DNA of 64,000 bases from an uncultured delta proteobacterium (GTDB lineage: Bacteria > Myxococcota_A > Polyangia > Polyangiales > Polyangiaceae): positions 1 to 64,000 of the forward strand of contig CAIVJW010000216.1 of the NCBI GenBank assembly GCA_903906315.1, given 5' to 3'. This document shows positions 37,445 through 46,501 of the stretch, piece by piece. The position numbers were made by a program, and so were the translations under genes. Every line of letters begins with the position of its first letter. The stretch's first letter is position 1. The notes under the pieces are model-generated. The model saw only the letters and a list, made by a program, of their open reading frames with translations. It did not search any database and had not been told where the DNA came from.

Positions 37445-38671
37445 TCAGGTCGCGACGAACGCGCGGTGCAACGCGGACTGGACGCGCGCGGCGTCCGCCG
37501 TGTCGATCACGGCGCCGAGCCGCAGCGGCGTCGCCGTGACGGCGTGCGGCGTCACGCCCTCGGCGCGGAGCACGGCGAGGAGCCGCCCGAGCGGCTCGAC
37601 GGTCGCGCAGAAGCCGTCGCCGACGACGCTGACGACCGAGGCGCCCTCGACGAGCTCGAGCGACGGCACGGCGGCAAGCAGCGCGCGCCTGGCCGCGCCC
37701 CAGTCGGGCACGTTGAGGAGCGACACGATCGCGGTGCCGGCCGTCGGGCCGACCGCCAGGTCCTTGAACGCGACGCCGGCGTCGGCGGCGGCGCGCAGCA
37801 GGTCGTCCACGACGGCGTGACCTGGCGACGGGGGCAGGCGCACGAGCACGACGTTCCCCTCGGCGACGATCGCGCGCGCGGTGAGGTGCTCGCGATCGTG
37901 GCGCGTGCGCACGACCGTCTGCCGGGGCGCAGGGCCGTCGTCGAAGGTCGATCGCGCGTAGATCGCGATCCCCGCGCGGCGCGCCCATTCGACGGCCTGC
38001 GCGCACACCACCTTGGCGCCGCACTCGGCCATCTCCTGCAGCATCGCGTGATCGAGCTCGGGGAGGTGCGTCGCCTCGGGCACGGCGCGCGGATCGGCCG
38101 AGTAGACGCCGTCGACGTCGCTGTAGATCTCGCAGCGCTCGGCCGAAAGCGCGGCGGCGAGCGCGACCGCGGTCGTGTCGGATCCCCCGCGCCCGAGCGT
38201 GGTGATCTCGCGCTTGTAGCTCATGCCCTGATAGCCCGCGACGATCACGATCTTGCCGCGCGCGAGCTCGTCCTCGATGCGGTGCGGGCGCACCTCGATG
38301 ATGCGAGCATCGAAGTGGCGGTCGTTCGTGAGGATGCCGCACTGCGATCCGGTGAACGAGATCGCCTCGAAGCCGCGCGCCTGGATGGCGATCGACAAGA
38401 GCGACATCGTCACGCGCTCGCCCGTCGAGAGGAGCATGTCGAGCTCGCGGCGAGGGGGATCGGCAGCGCCGGCCGGCACGACGGCGACCTGCCGCGCGAG
38501 CGCAAGGAGCCCGTCGGTGGTCTTGCCCATGGCGCTGACCACGACGACGACGTCGTTGCCGGCCTTGCGCGCGGCGACGACCTTGTCGGCCACGCGCCCC
38601 AGCTTTTCGACGTCGGCCAGCGAGGATCCGCCGTACTTCTGGACGATGATCGGGCGCGGGTGCTGCGTCAT
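37445..38671 (-). CDS. lysC: Aspartokinase
   Basis: 408 residues, the normal length of monofunctional aspartokinase. The N-terminal amino acid kinase domain has [34 protein letters not shown] and [13 protein letters not shown] (substrate and ATP binding). Two ACT domains occupy about 265-408, implying feedback control by lysine and/or threonine. It catalyses the first step to lysine, threonine, methionine and diaminopimelate. Stands alone; no asd or dap genes nearby. Confidence 0.97.
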   Translation of the reverse strand: MTQHPRPIIVQKYGGSSLADVEKLGRVADKVVAARKAGNDVVVVVSAMGKTTDGLLALARQVAVVPAGAADPPRRELDMLLSTGERVTMSLLSIAIQARGFEAISFTGSQCGILTNDRHFDARIIEVRPHRIEDELARGKIVIVAGYQGMSYKREITTLGRGGSDTTAVALAAALSAERCEIYSDVDGVYSADPRAVPEATHLPELDHAMLQEMAECGAKVVCAQAVEWARRAGIAIYARSTFDDGPAPRQTVVRTRHDREHLTARAIVAEGNVVLVRLPPSPGHAVVDDLLRAAADAGVAFKDLAVGPTAGTAIVSLLNVPDWGAARRALLAAVPSLELVEGASVVSVVGDGFCATVEPLGRLLAVLRAEGVTPHAVTATPLRLGAVIDTADAARVQSALHRAFVAT

Positions 38672-38764
38672 GGCCGGACCTCGAAGGAGCGCGCTGGTGC
38701 GCCTGCCCGGTTCGGTATCACGCCGCGCGAGGCAGGGCCAAGCGGCTCGTCCGCGGCGCCTCGG

Positions 38765-41152
38765 CTACATCGCGGCCATCAGCTCGTACAGCTCGGCCTC
38801 GGATGCGCGGCCCGCGGCCCGTGCGGAGGCCTCGAGCCGCAGGAGCACGACGCGGCGACGCGGCGCCATCACCTCGCGCACCTCGTCATCGCCCTCCTCC
38901 ATCCGCGCGGAGAGCAGCGACAGGAGGTCGAGGTCGCGACCGAGGCGGTCGAGGAGATCTGCGAGAGCGAGGGCGATCCGCAGGTCGTCGGGGTCGGCGC
39001 GCAGGCGCTCGGTCAGCCGCTGCACCTCGGCTTCGTCGGCGGCGGACACGGTCGCCTCCTCCGCCAGCTCGAACGAGATGTCGGCGCGCGGTGCTCCGCT
39101 GGACGGCGGTGCGGACGCAGGCTCCGAGGGCGGCGCGGAGTCGGCCGCGACCTCGGCGGGCGGAGCCCAGTCGGCTCGCTGCGAAGCGGTCGACGCCGGA
39201 TCGCCGTCCGGAGCGGCGGCTTCGGACGGGCGGACGGGCGCCGCGAGGCGCGCACGGCCCACGACGGCGCCGGCGACGCGCCGGAACGCGGCGGCGATCC
39301 CCCGATCGCGCGGCCGCAAGCGCAGCGCGAGGCCGAGGTACCGCTCCGCCGAGACGAGGTCCTCGCGCTCGACCTCCTCGACGGTTGCGGCCTCCGCGAG
39401 CAGCGTCGCGACGTGGGCCGCGGCATCGCCAGCGAGCGTGGGCGCGGCCTCGACCGCGTCGGCGAGCCGCCCGAACGCGAGCGCCGCCCCCGCGAGGTCG
39501 CCGATCTCCGCGCGCCACCGCCCCTCGAGCGCACGGGCCTCGAACACCTCCGGCCGGCCCGGCGGAATGGCCCGGACCCGCGCGATCGCCGCCGGCCGAT
39601 CGCCGGCGATCTCGGCGAGACCGCGCGCGAGATCGAGATCGATCGCGGCCGCGACGCCGCCGGATCGCGCCGCGATCGCGGCCGCGCGCGCGAGGAGGTC
39701 GAGGGCGCGCCGGTCCTGCCCCGCCGCACGCAGGGATCGCGCGAGGCCGGCGACCGCCTCGACGCTCTCGGGGGCATAGCGCAGCGAACGCTCGAAGGCC
39801 GCGCTCGCCTCGGCGACGAAGCCGCGATCGAGCATGGCGTCCGCGACGCGACGCCACACGGCGTGACGCGCGTGGGCGCCGCTCACCGCGGCCTCGAGGT
39901 GATCGGCGTCGGCGCGGGCGCCGCGGAGGTCCCCCGCGTCGAGGCGCGTGTCGAGCCGCGCCCCGCGCGCCGCCTCGAGCGACGGAGCACGGGCGATCGC
40001 GCGGTCCAGCGCGTCGACACGCGCCGCGGGATCGGAGGCGAGCTCGGCGACACGCAGCCAAGCGAGCGCCGCGAGCGGACCGTACGGCTCGTCGACCGCG
40101 CCGCGCGCGTGCGCCGCGACCGCGCCGTCGCGGTCGCCCGTCGCCGCGAGCAGCTCACCGCCGAGCAGGCCCGCGTCCGTCGCCGACGTCACGTCCACGA
40201 TGGTCGAGAGCGCTCCCTCCGCGCGCCCTCCGACGCTCGCGTCGAGCCACGCGAGGCGCCGCGCGATCTCGGGGTGGCGCGGCGCACGCTCGAGCGCGGC
40301 GAGGTAGAGCCGCCGCGCCCCCTCGAGGTCGCCGGCGTACGCTGCCTCGTCGGCGTCGCCCGCGAGCTCGGCGAGCTCCAGCGCCGCGATCGCGCGGTCG
40401 CCGAGCGCAGGGGGAGCCGCGCCCATCTCCGCGACGAAGGTCGTCTGCGCGACGCCGGCGGTGGGCGCCTCCCACCGAACCTGCGCCGTCGACGGCGCGC
40501 GGGCGCCAGCGGCCGGGAGCAGCTCGCGCGCGACGCGCCCCGCCGCGTCGGCAAGGACGAGCGCCCCGTGCGCGATCCGGCCCTCACCGCGCGCGGCGGC
40601 GGCGAGGACGCGCATCGCGAGCACGTGCGGGGCGACGCCGAGCCCGAGCCCGCGCTCGCGCTCCGGCACGAGGCGCAGATCGCCCTCCACCGGCGCGATC
40701 ACGACCTCGAACGCGAGCGCAGCGGAGCCTGCGCGAAGGCCGATCACGGCCCCGAAGTCACCGGGCGCGACCACGACCTCGGGCGTGACCTCGCCCAGAA
40801 TGCCGCGCAGGCGCGGGGCGAGCCACCGCGCGAGGTCCGCGCTCCGAACCTCGAGCGCGATGCGGATCAGCGCGCCGCGCCGGTGCCGGAAGCGCGCGAC
40901 GCCGCCGGAGAGGTCCACCGGAAACCGCACCCCCGCGAGGCTGACCGAGAGGTCATCGACGACCACCGGACCGATCGCGAAGGGAGCGTCCAGCTCGATC
41001 GAAAGCGCCCCCCTCGCCACCGCGAGGCGGAGCGCTGGGCGGTCCGTGGGGGCGCGATCCGGCTTCGCCGCAGGCGTCCCCACCGGCAGGCGCGGGGACG
41101 CTTCGCGCGCCACTGCGCGGCGTCGGTCCCGCCGATCCTGCCCGATGCCCAT
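38765..41152 (-). CDS. TPR-repeat protein with N-terminal beta domain
   Basis: 795 residues from the ATG at 41152, which has a -10-like box 8 bases upstream. No signal peptide. Residues about 40-260 form a beta-rich region ([33 protein letters not shown]) of unknown family. From about 285 to 640 are TPR-like helical pairs ([34 protein letters not shown] and similar). An Ala/Pro/Ser linker leads to a short final helical repeat. Probably a cytoplasmic scaffold. Its antisense strand has a 1334-codon open frame, a GC-skew artefact. Confidence 0.8.
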   Translation of the reverse strand: MGIGQDRRDRRRAVAREASPRLPVGTPAAKPDRAPTDRPALRLAVARGALSIELDAPFAIGPVVVDDLSVSLAGVRFPVDLSGGVARFRHRRGALIRIALEVRSADLARWLAPRLRGILGEVTPEVVVAPGDFGAVIGLRAGSAALAFEVVIAPVEGDLRLVPERERGLGLGVAPHVLAMRVLAAAARGEGRIAHGALVLADAAGRVARELLPAAGARAPSTAQVRWEAPTAGVAQTTFVAEMGAAPPALGDRAIAALELAELAGDADEAAYAGDLEGARRLYLAALERAPRHPEIARRLAWLDASVGGRAEGALSTIVDVTSATDAGLLGGELLAATGDRDGAVAAHARGAVDEPYGPLAALAWLRVAELASDPAARVDALDRAIARAPSLEAARGARLDTRLDAGDLRGARADADHLEAAVSGAHARHAVWRRVADAMLDRGFVAEASAAFERSLRYAPESVEAVAGLARSLRAAGQDRRALDLLARAAAIAARSGGVAAAIDLDLARGLAEIAGDRPAAIARVRAIPPGRPEVFEARALEGRWRAEIGDLAGAALAFGRLADAVEAAPTLAGDAAAHVATLLAEAATVEEVEREDLVSAERYLGLALRLRPRDRGIAAAFRRVAGAVVGRARLAAPVRPSEAAAPDGDPASTASQRADWAPPAEVAADSAPPSEPASAPPSSGAPRADISFELAEEATVSAADEAEVQRLTERLRADPDDLRIALALADLLDRLGRDLDLLSLLSARMEEGDDEVREVMAPRRRVVLLRLEASARAAGRASEAELYELMAAM

Positions 41153-41160
41153 CGGTGGAC

Positions 41161-41166
41161 AGGCTA
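41161..41166 (-). promoter_or_regulatory. Extended -10 box just upstream of the TPR protein
   Basis: Minus strand TGC-TAGCCT, 8 bases before the ATG at 41152. Confidence 0.5.
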
Positions 41167-41293
41167 GCAACCCGCGCGCGATCGCACGAAGTCCTTGGTA
41201 GACAGGGCTCCCGGCCGACGCGCGCCCCGAACACGACCGCGGCCCGCCGACGTCGCCGGCAGGCCGCGTGTCCAACCGCCTTGCGGCGGTCGG

Positions 41294-41905
41294 TCAGCGC
41301 ACGTCGCCCTTGGCGATCTTGTCCTTCATCTTCTGGATCAGGGCCGGGAAGCCGTCCTTCTTGATGATCTTCGTGAACTGGGACCGGTAGCTCGAGACCA
41401 GGCTCACGCCCTCGGTGACGATGTCCTGAACCCTCCAGGTCGCGTCCTTCTGGCCCACCTTGAAGGCGATCTCGAGCGGCTCGTCGCGCGCGTCCGGCGA
41501 CTTGGCCATCGCCTTGGTCTTCACCATGACGGCGCCGTCGACGGTCTCCTCACCGAGGTACTCGATGGTGAAGTTCAGCGTCTGCTTGAGGTTGCGCTCC
41601 CACGCCTTTCGCACGAGCTGCTTCAGGAGGTCGGAGAACTGCCCCTTCTCGGCGTCCGTTCGAGCGGCCCACTCACCGCCGAGCGACGCCTGCGCGAGCG
41701 ATCCGTAGTCGAGCATCTCGTCGAAGATGCCCTGCAGCTTGGCGTCGTTCGCCGGCGATGACTGCTTGAGCAGCTCGAACATCGCCGTCTGCTTGCCCTT
41801 GACGACGTCCGTCGCCGCGCCGGCGTACGCAGGGGTCGCGCGCCCGAGGGCGAGCCCGAGGACCGCAACCATCGCCATCATCAGCACAACCGCTCGTCGT
41901 TTCAC
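41294..41905 (-). CDS. mlaC: MlaC-like phospholipid-binding protein
   Basis: 203 residues from the GTG at 41905, chosen because AAGGAG sits 8 bases upstream; an earlier start would add 18 Arg-rich residues. Signal peptide to about residue 28 (TPAYA). The mature part is the MlaC/Ttg2D fold: FDEMLDYGSLAQASLGGEWAARTDAEKGQFSDLLKQLV, DGAVMVKTKA, WRVQDIVTEGVSLVSSYRSQFTKIIKKDGFPALIQKMKDK, quoted only as consecutive family blocks. MlaC ferries phospholipids between the outer membrane and the MlaFEDB transporter. No mlaFEDB or mlaA in the window. A short hairpin (41275-41290) follows the stop but lacks a T-run. Confidence 0.92.
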   Translation of the reverse strand: MKRRAVVLMMAMVAVLGLALGRATPAYAGAATDVVKGKQTAMFELLKQSSPANDAKLQGIFDEMLDYGSLAQASLGGEWAARTDAEKGQFSDLLKQLVRKAWERNLKQTLNFTIEYLGEETVDGAVMVKTKAMAKSPDARDEPLEIAFKVGQKDATWRVQDIVTEGVSLVSSYRSQFTKIIKKDGFPALIQKMKDKIAKGDVR

Positions 41906-42124
41906 GTCGCTCGCTCCTTCGTCCGGTTCCCTGCGCGGCCCGAACCTTCTCGACCGCACGGGTGGTTTAGCAAGACCGCGACCACCGCGGAAAGGGCGCG
42001 CCGAACGCTCGCCCGATTCCGCCCTCGTGAAGGAAGACGGCCGTCGGCGGCGCCCTATTCACGCGGCGCGGCGCAGGACGCAAGCGCCCCTGCGGCCGCC
42101 CGCCCTGGCGCGTGAACCATGGGC

Positions 42125-42130
42125 TACATT
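42125..42130 (+). promoter_or_regulatory. -10-like box just upstream of the small membrane protein
   Basis: GC-TACATT, 6 bases before the GTG at 42137. It lies inside the longer open frame that begins with ATG at 42119, so if it is the promoter the protein must start at 42137. Confidence 0.4.
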
Positions 42131-42136
42131 CCCACC

Positions 42137-42439
42137 GTGTCGAGCCGTCCCCACGGCGCCCCCGCGGGCGCGCAGCGCTGGCCGATCGTCGCAGGCATCG
42201 CGTTCGGGTGCTTCGTCGCCGGGGTCGCGGCGACGGAGCTCGTGCACCGCCGAGGGATGTGGCCGGACCAGGCGGTCGGCGCCCGGCCGGCGACCGCGGC
42301 GTCGACGTCACGCACCGGGGCCGGGAGTCCGCCCGGTCCGGAGCCGCGGATCGTGTTCGACGCGGCGTCCATCGACCTCCTGCCGGACGCTTCGCTCACG
42401 CTGGAGCTGCCGCGCGGGTTCGACGCCGGCACGCGCTGA
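42137..42439 (+). CDS. Small single-pass membrane protein
   Basis: 100 residues from the GTG at 42137 (106 from ATG 42119). One transmembrane helix (about 17-33, IVAGIAFGCFVAGVAATEL), then a Pro/Gly linker and a C-terminal segment RIVFDAASIDLLPDASLTLELP. No Shine-Dalgarno before either start; the promoter box favours GTG 42137. It lies between mlaC and pilS, facing pilS, where other myxobacteria have pilR/pilA. Function unknown. Confidence 0.65.
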   Translation: MSSRPHGAPAGAQRWPIVAGIAFGCFVAGVAATELVHRRGMWPDQAVGARPATAASTSRTGAGSPPGPEPRIVFDAASIDLLPDASLTLELPRGFDAGTR

Positions 42440-42492
42440 CCGGGCTCGCCGACCGCTGCGGGTCCAACCCAGCCGTCGCCTGTCGAGACCGC

Positions 42493-43857
42493 TCACCTCG
42501 CCGGGAGCGCGTCGCTCACGGGCGCGGGCGCGACGTCCTCGTCGTCACGGAGCGCGCGCGGCACGACCACGCGGAAGGTCGTGCCACGTGCCTCCGCGCT
42601 GTCGACCTCGACCGCGAAGCCGTGGTCGTCGACGATTCGCTTGACCACGGCGAGGCCGATGCCGACCCCCTGCGATCGCGTCGTGAAGAACGCGTCGAAC
42701 AGGCGATCGCGCGCCTCCGGCGCCACGCCCGCGCCGCGGTCGACGATCTCGAGCGCGACGGACTCGTCCTCCCGCAGGGTGACGCGCACGACGACCTCCT
42801 CGCCGGCGGAGCTCGCGAGGACCGCATTGCGGACGAGGTTCCAGACGACCTGACGCATCTGCGCCATGTCGGCGAGCACGTCGACCCGCTCGGGCCCCTC
42901 GAAGCGGACGAGCACGTCGCTGCCGCGGCCGGACCGAGCGGCGAGCGCCACGACCTCGCGGCTGATGGAGCAGAGGTCGACACGATCCTTGGCCGGCGCA
43001 CGGGGCTTCGAGAGCGACAGCATGTCGCCGACGAGATCGTTGAGGCGCGCGGTTTCGCGCTCGATGAGCTCGCAGAGCTTCACGTCCTCGGGCGGAAGCG
43101 TGCCGCCCGTGCGCAGGAGCTCGATCGATCCGGCGATCGCGCCGAGCGGGTTGCGGATCTCGTGCGCGAGGCCCGCGGCGATGCGCCCGAGGAGCGCGAG
43201 CCGCTCGGCCTGCTCGGCGCGCGCGGTCGCCTCCTCGGCGACGGCACGGACCTCGACGAGCTCGCCACCGGTCCGGCGCAGGCGCTCGGCCAGGTAGCCG
43301 GCGAGGAGCGTGACGACGAAGATGGCGAACAGATTGACGAAGAGCGGGTACGCGACGTCGCCCCACTTCGTCGCGTAGGTGCCGAGCGGCTGGTCGGGCG
43401 GCGGGACGAGAAGGCCCGCGACGAACCCGGCGCAGAGCAGGGCGAACGAGCAGAAGCCCCAGAGCGCGGCGACGAACGCGCCTCGCATGCCGAGCAGGAT
43501 CGCGCCCGACATGCACGTGAGCATGTAGAGCGAGGCCGCACCGCTCGTCGCGCCGCCCGAGATGTACGCGATGGCCGTCCAGACGATCTGGTCGGTGACC
43601 AGCTGCACGAGCGACACCGAGTCGAGCGCGCGGCCGATGCGCAGGAGCGCGGCGTAGACGGCCGCGAGCAGGTACGCGCCGCCGATCGTGGCGAACGCGA
43701 CGTTGCTCGAGAAGCCCCCTGGCGGGAAGCCCCCCGCGTAGACGGTGGTGGTGACGACGAGGAAGAGGGTGACGACGGCCAGGCGCAGGCCCGTGAGCCA
43801 CGCGAGCCGGACGGCCAGCGGGCTCTCGGCCCCAGCGCGGATGCCCAGCGGGATCAC
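42493..43857 (-). CDS. pilS: PilS-like membrane histidine kinase
   Basis: 454 residues from a GTG start. Six hydrophobic helices in the first ~190 residues (PilS-type N-terminal sensor, no large periplasmic loop), a coiled linker, HisKA with AHEIRNPLGAIAGS (His232), and HATPase_c with NLVRNAVLAS, DRGAGV and GVGIGLAVVKRIV. It follows pilC by 72 bases, as in the pilB-pilT-pilC-pilS-pilR order of myxobacteria, which supports the PilS name. The cognate pilR is not downstream here. In the family, PilS controls pilin gene transcription. Confidence 0.87.
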   Translation of the reverse strand: MIPLGIRAGAESPLAVRLAWLTGLRLAVVTLFLVVTTTVYAGGFPPGGFSSNVAFATIGGAYLLAAVYAALLRIGRALDSVSLVQLVTDQIVWTAIAYISGGATSGAASLYMLTCMSGAILLGMRGAFVAALWGFCSFALLCAGFVAGLLVPPPDQPLGTYATKWGDVAYPLFVNLFAIFVVTLLAGYLAERLRRTGGELVEVRAVAEEATARAEQAERLALLGRIAAGLAHEIRNPLGAIAGSIELLRTGGTLPPEDVKLCELIERETARLNDLVGDMLSLSKPRAPAKDRVDLCSISREVVALAARSGRGSDVLVRFEGPERVDVLADMAQMRQVVWNLVRNAVLASSAGEEVVVRVTLREDESVALEIVDRGAGVAPEARDRLFDAFFTTRSQGVGIGLAVVKRIVDDHGFAVEVDSAEARGTTFRVVVPRALRDDEDVAPAPVSDALPAR

Positions 43858-43929
43858 GCTGCGAACGCTCTCTCGGGCGCCGCGCGAGCCCGCGCCTCGA
43901 ACGGCACGGGCTCGGCGAGCCGCGTCACG

Positions 43930-45147
43930 TCACTCGCTCTTGATGGCGCCGGCGAGCGAGAAGATGGGCAGGTACATCGAGACGAGCACCGTGCCGACGA
44001 CGCCGCCGATGATGAGCATCATGAGAGGCTCGAGCATCGAGGTCATGGAGGCGACCGCGACGTCGACCTCGTCCTCGTAGAAGTCGGCGATCTTGCTGAG
44101 CATGGTGTCGAGGGCGCCCGTCTGCTCGCCGACGGCCACCATCTGCACGACCATGCCGGGGAAGATTTTGATCTCCTCGAGCGGCTCGGCCATGTTCTTG
44201 CCCTCGGAGATGCGAGCCCGGGCGTACATGAGGCCCTCCTCGACGACGACGTTGCCGGCCGTCTTGGCGACGATCTCGAGGGCGTCGAGGATCGGCACGC
44301 CCGAGGCGAGCAAGGTACCGAGCGTGCGGGTGAAGCGGGCGACCGCGATCTTGCGCATGACGGGCCCCAGGATGGGGATGTTGAGCATGATCCGGTGGAC
44401 GATCTTCTTCCCGAACGGCGCGCGGTAGAAGTACGTGAAGCCCACCGCGCCGCCGATGCCGAGGATGACCATCAACGGCAGGTAGCTGACGAAGTTTCTC
44501 GAGATCGCGATGACGACCTTCGTGATCCCGGGCAGCGCGTCCTTGGCGCCGAACTCGGCGAACATGTTCTCGAACGCCGGGATGACGAAGGTCAGCAGCA
44601 CCGTGATCACGATGACCATGATGCCCATGACCGTGATCGGGTAGCTCATCGCGCCGCGCACCTGGCGCATGAGCTTGACGTTCTTCTCGATGTAGACGGC
44701 GAGGCGGTTGAGGATGCTGTCGAGGATGCCGCCGACCTCGCCGGCCTGGACGAGGTTCGTGAACAGGTCGTTGAAGATCTTCGGGTGGCGCCGGAGCGCG
44801 TCGCTGAAGGTCGCGCCCTGCTCGACGGTGCTCTTGATGTCCTTCAGCGCCGCCTGGAAGAACTTGTTCGGCTCCTGCGCGCCGAGGATGTCGAGGCACT
44901 GCACGAGCGGCAGGCCGGCGTCGATCATCGTCGAGAACTGGCGGATGAACTTGACGAGGTCCTTCGGGTCGACGCTGCCGCCGAACTCCGGCAGCTTGAA
45001 GCGGAACTTCGCCTTGAGCTTGACCTTGGTCGGGTTCAGCTGCTGGGAACGAAGGCGGCTCTGCACCGCGGCCTCGTTCTCGGCTTCCATGACGCCCTTC
45101 TTGACGTCTCCGGCCCGACCACGCGCTTCCCAAACGAACTCCGCCAT
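43930..45147 (-). CDS. pilC: PilC, type IV pilus inner-membrane platform protein
   Basis: 405 residues from the ATG at 45147 (AGAGG 5 bases upstream). It begins MAEFVWEARGRAGDVKKGVMEAEN as PilC proteins do and has two T2SF domains, each with FTRTLGTLLASGVPILDAL-like blocks (first: FIRQFSTMIDAGLPLVQCLDIL; second: RFTRTLGTLLASG), plus three membrane helices. PilC couples the PilB/PilT motors to pilus assembly. Neither motor gene is in the window; upstream is a divergent serine hydrolase. Confidence 0.96.
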   Translation of the reverse strand: MAEFVWEARGRAGDVKKGVMEAENEAAVQSRLRSQQLNPTKVKLKAKFRFKLPEFGGSVDPKDLVKFIRQFSTMIDAGLPLVQCLDILGAQEPNKFFQAALKDIKSTVEQGATFSDALRRHPKIFNDLFTNLVQAGEVGGILDSILNRLAVYIEKNVKLMRQVRGAMSYPITVMGIMVIVITVLLTFVIPAFENMFAEFGAKDALPGITKVVIAISRNFVSYLPLMVILGIGGAVGFTYFYRAPFGKKIVHRIMLNIPILGPVMRKIAVARFTRTLGTLLASGVPILDALEIVAKTAGNVVVEEGLMYARARISEGKNMAEPLEEIKIFPGMVVQMVAVGEQTGALDTMLSKIADFYEDEVDVAVASMTSMLEPLMMLIIGGVVGTVLVSMYLPIFSLAGAIKSE

Positions 45148-45290
45148 AAACCTCTGGGCGCCCGGGGCGGGGCGCGCGGTGCAGGATACGGCCGGTCGCG
45201 ACGACGGGTCAAAGACTGCGGAGGCGCCCGCCCCCGCCGCGGCTCCGGGAAGCGTTGTAGCAGGAGCCTGCGCCTGACATCCTCGGCTCC

Positions 45291-46442
45291 GTGGTCGACC
45301 TCGCCGGTGTCCTCTGCCGCCCCTGCTCCCCCTCGGAAGCCCAGGATCTCGCCGAGATCGCCGAGATCGTCGTCGCGCGCTTCGGCGCCGCGCCCTGCGC
45401 CGTCGTGGCCGCGGCGCGGCGCGACGGCGCGGACTTCCGGTTCGGGGTGGGCGCCGCCGGCAGGCTCTGGCCGGCGGCCGACGCTCCGCCGGCGCGGCCC
45501 GACACACCGTTCGATCTCGCGTCGCTGACGAAGCCGGTCACCGCCCTGGCGCTCGCGCGGCTCGAACGCGCGCGCGCCATCTCGCGCTCCGAGCCGCTCG
45601 CCGACGTGCTCCCGGCGCTGCTCGGCACCGCCTCGGCGCGGACCTCGATCGACCTCCTCTCGGCGCACCGCGGAGGGCTCGACGGTCACCGGCCCCTCTA
45701 CGCGCCGCTGCTCGAGGGGCGGGCGGTCGACGCGACGGCCGCGCTGCGCGAGGCGGCCGAGGCGCGGCGCGACGACGCGCGAGGCCCCGCGCCGAAGGAG
45801 GGCTTTCCCCCCGTCTACAGCGATCTCGGGTACCTCCTCGTCGGGGCCGCGATCGCCGCGCGCGGAGGCGACGACGTCGACCGCGTGATGCACCGCGAGG
45901 TCGTCGGCCCGCTCGGCCTCGCCGTCGGGTCGGCGCGCGCGCTGCGGGCGCGCGACCCACGGTTCGACGATCGCGTCGCCCCGACGGAGGTGGTGCCATG
46001 GCGCGGCGGGACCCTTCGCGGCGCGGTCCACGACGAGAACGCCTTCGCGATCGCGAGCGACGCGGCCGCGGGGCACGCGGGCCTCTTCGGCGACGCGCTG
46101 TCCGTCGCGGCCCTCGGCGCGACGATCCTCCGCGCGCTCGCGGGCGAGACCCCGGGGTGGCTCGAGCCCGACGACCTCGCGCCCCTCGTTCGCGACCGCC
46201 CCGGCGGCTCGCTCCTCGCGGGCTTCGACCGGCGCAGCGGCGACTCGCCGAGCTCCGGCTCGCGCTTCGGGCCTCGGACCTTCGGACACCTCGGTTTCAC
46301 GGGCACCAGCGTGTGGATGGACCCGGACGCCGGGCTCGTCGGCGTGCTGCTCACGAACCGGGTCCACCCGACGCGCGCGGCCGACGCGATCCGGCGGGCG
46401 CGCCCCGCCGCGTACGACGCCATCGCCGAGCGGATGCGCTGA
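45291..46442 (+). CDS. Serine hydrolase, beta-lactamase class C/EstB-like
   Basis: 383 residues from a GTG start, no signal peptide. SxxK motif SLTK (Ser78, Lys81), the second motif YSDLGYLL (Tyr-x-Asp/Asn) and a C-terminal HLGFTGTSVWMDPDAGL in the place of the KTG box (HxG). This is the esterase/peptidase branch of the family. Without a signal peptide it should be cytoplasmic, so antibiotic resistance is unlikely. Substrate unknown. UbiB-like kinase gene follows after 59 bases. Confidence 0.85.
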   Translation: MVDLAGVLCRPCSPSEAQDLAEIAEIVVARFGAAPCAVVAAARRDGADFRFGVGAAGRLWPAADAPPARPDTPFDLASLTKPVTALALARLERARAISRSEPLADVLPALLGTASARTSIDLLSAHRGGLDGHRPLYAPLLEGRAVDATAALREAAEARRDDARGPAPKEGFPPVYSDLGYLLVGAAIAARGGDDVDRVMHREVVGPLGLAVGSARALRARDPRFDDRVAPTEVVPWRGGTLRGAVHDENAFAIASDAAAGHAGLFGDALSVAALGATILRALAGETPGWLEPDDLAPLVRDRPGGSLLAGFDRRSGDSPSSGSRFGPRTFGHLGFTGTSVWMDPDAGLVGVLLTNRVHPTRAADAIRRARPAAYDAIAERMR

Positions 46443-46489
46443 CCGGACGCGCCCTCGTCGCCTGTTCGTACCGCGCGATCCGCGGGTGC

Positions 46490-46495
46490 TAGCAT
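46490..46495 (+). promoter_or_regulatory. Extended -10 box just upstream of the UbiB-like kinase
   Basis: TGC-TAGCAT, 6 bases before the GTG at 46502; no Shine-Dalgarno. Confidence 0.5.
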
Positions 46496-46501
46496 CGACC
46501 C

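Noticed and set aside
37163-41167. A 1334-codon plus-strand frame across aspartokinase and the TPR protein
   Set aside because: It is antisense to two well-supported genes, is Arg-rich with no domain, and is a by-product of high G+C at third codon positions.
41275-41290. Hairpin ACCGCC-TTGC-GGCGGT after mlaC as a terminator
   Set aside because: Only 6 bp and not followed by a T-run on the minus strand; too weak to call.
42112-45528. An 1138-codon plus-strand frame across pilS and pilC
   Set aside because: Antisense to clear PilS and PilC coding sequences; the translation is charged low-complexity without motifs.
45291-46442. Calling the serine hydrolase a beta-lactamase resistance gene
   Set aside because: No signal peptide and HxG in place of KTG; it fits the esterase/peptidase branch, so resistance is not supported.
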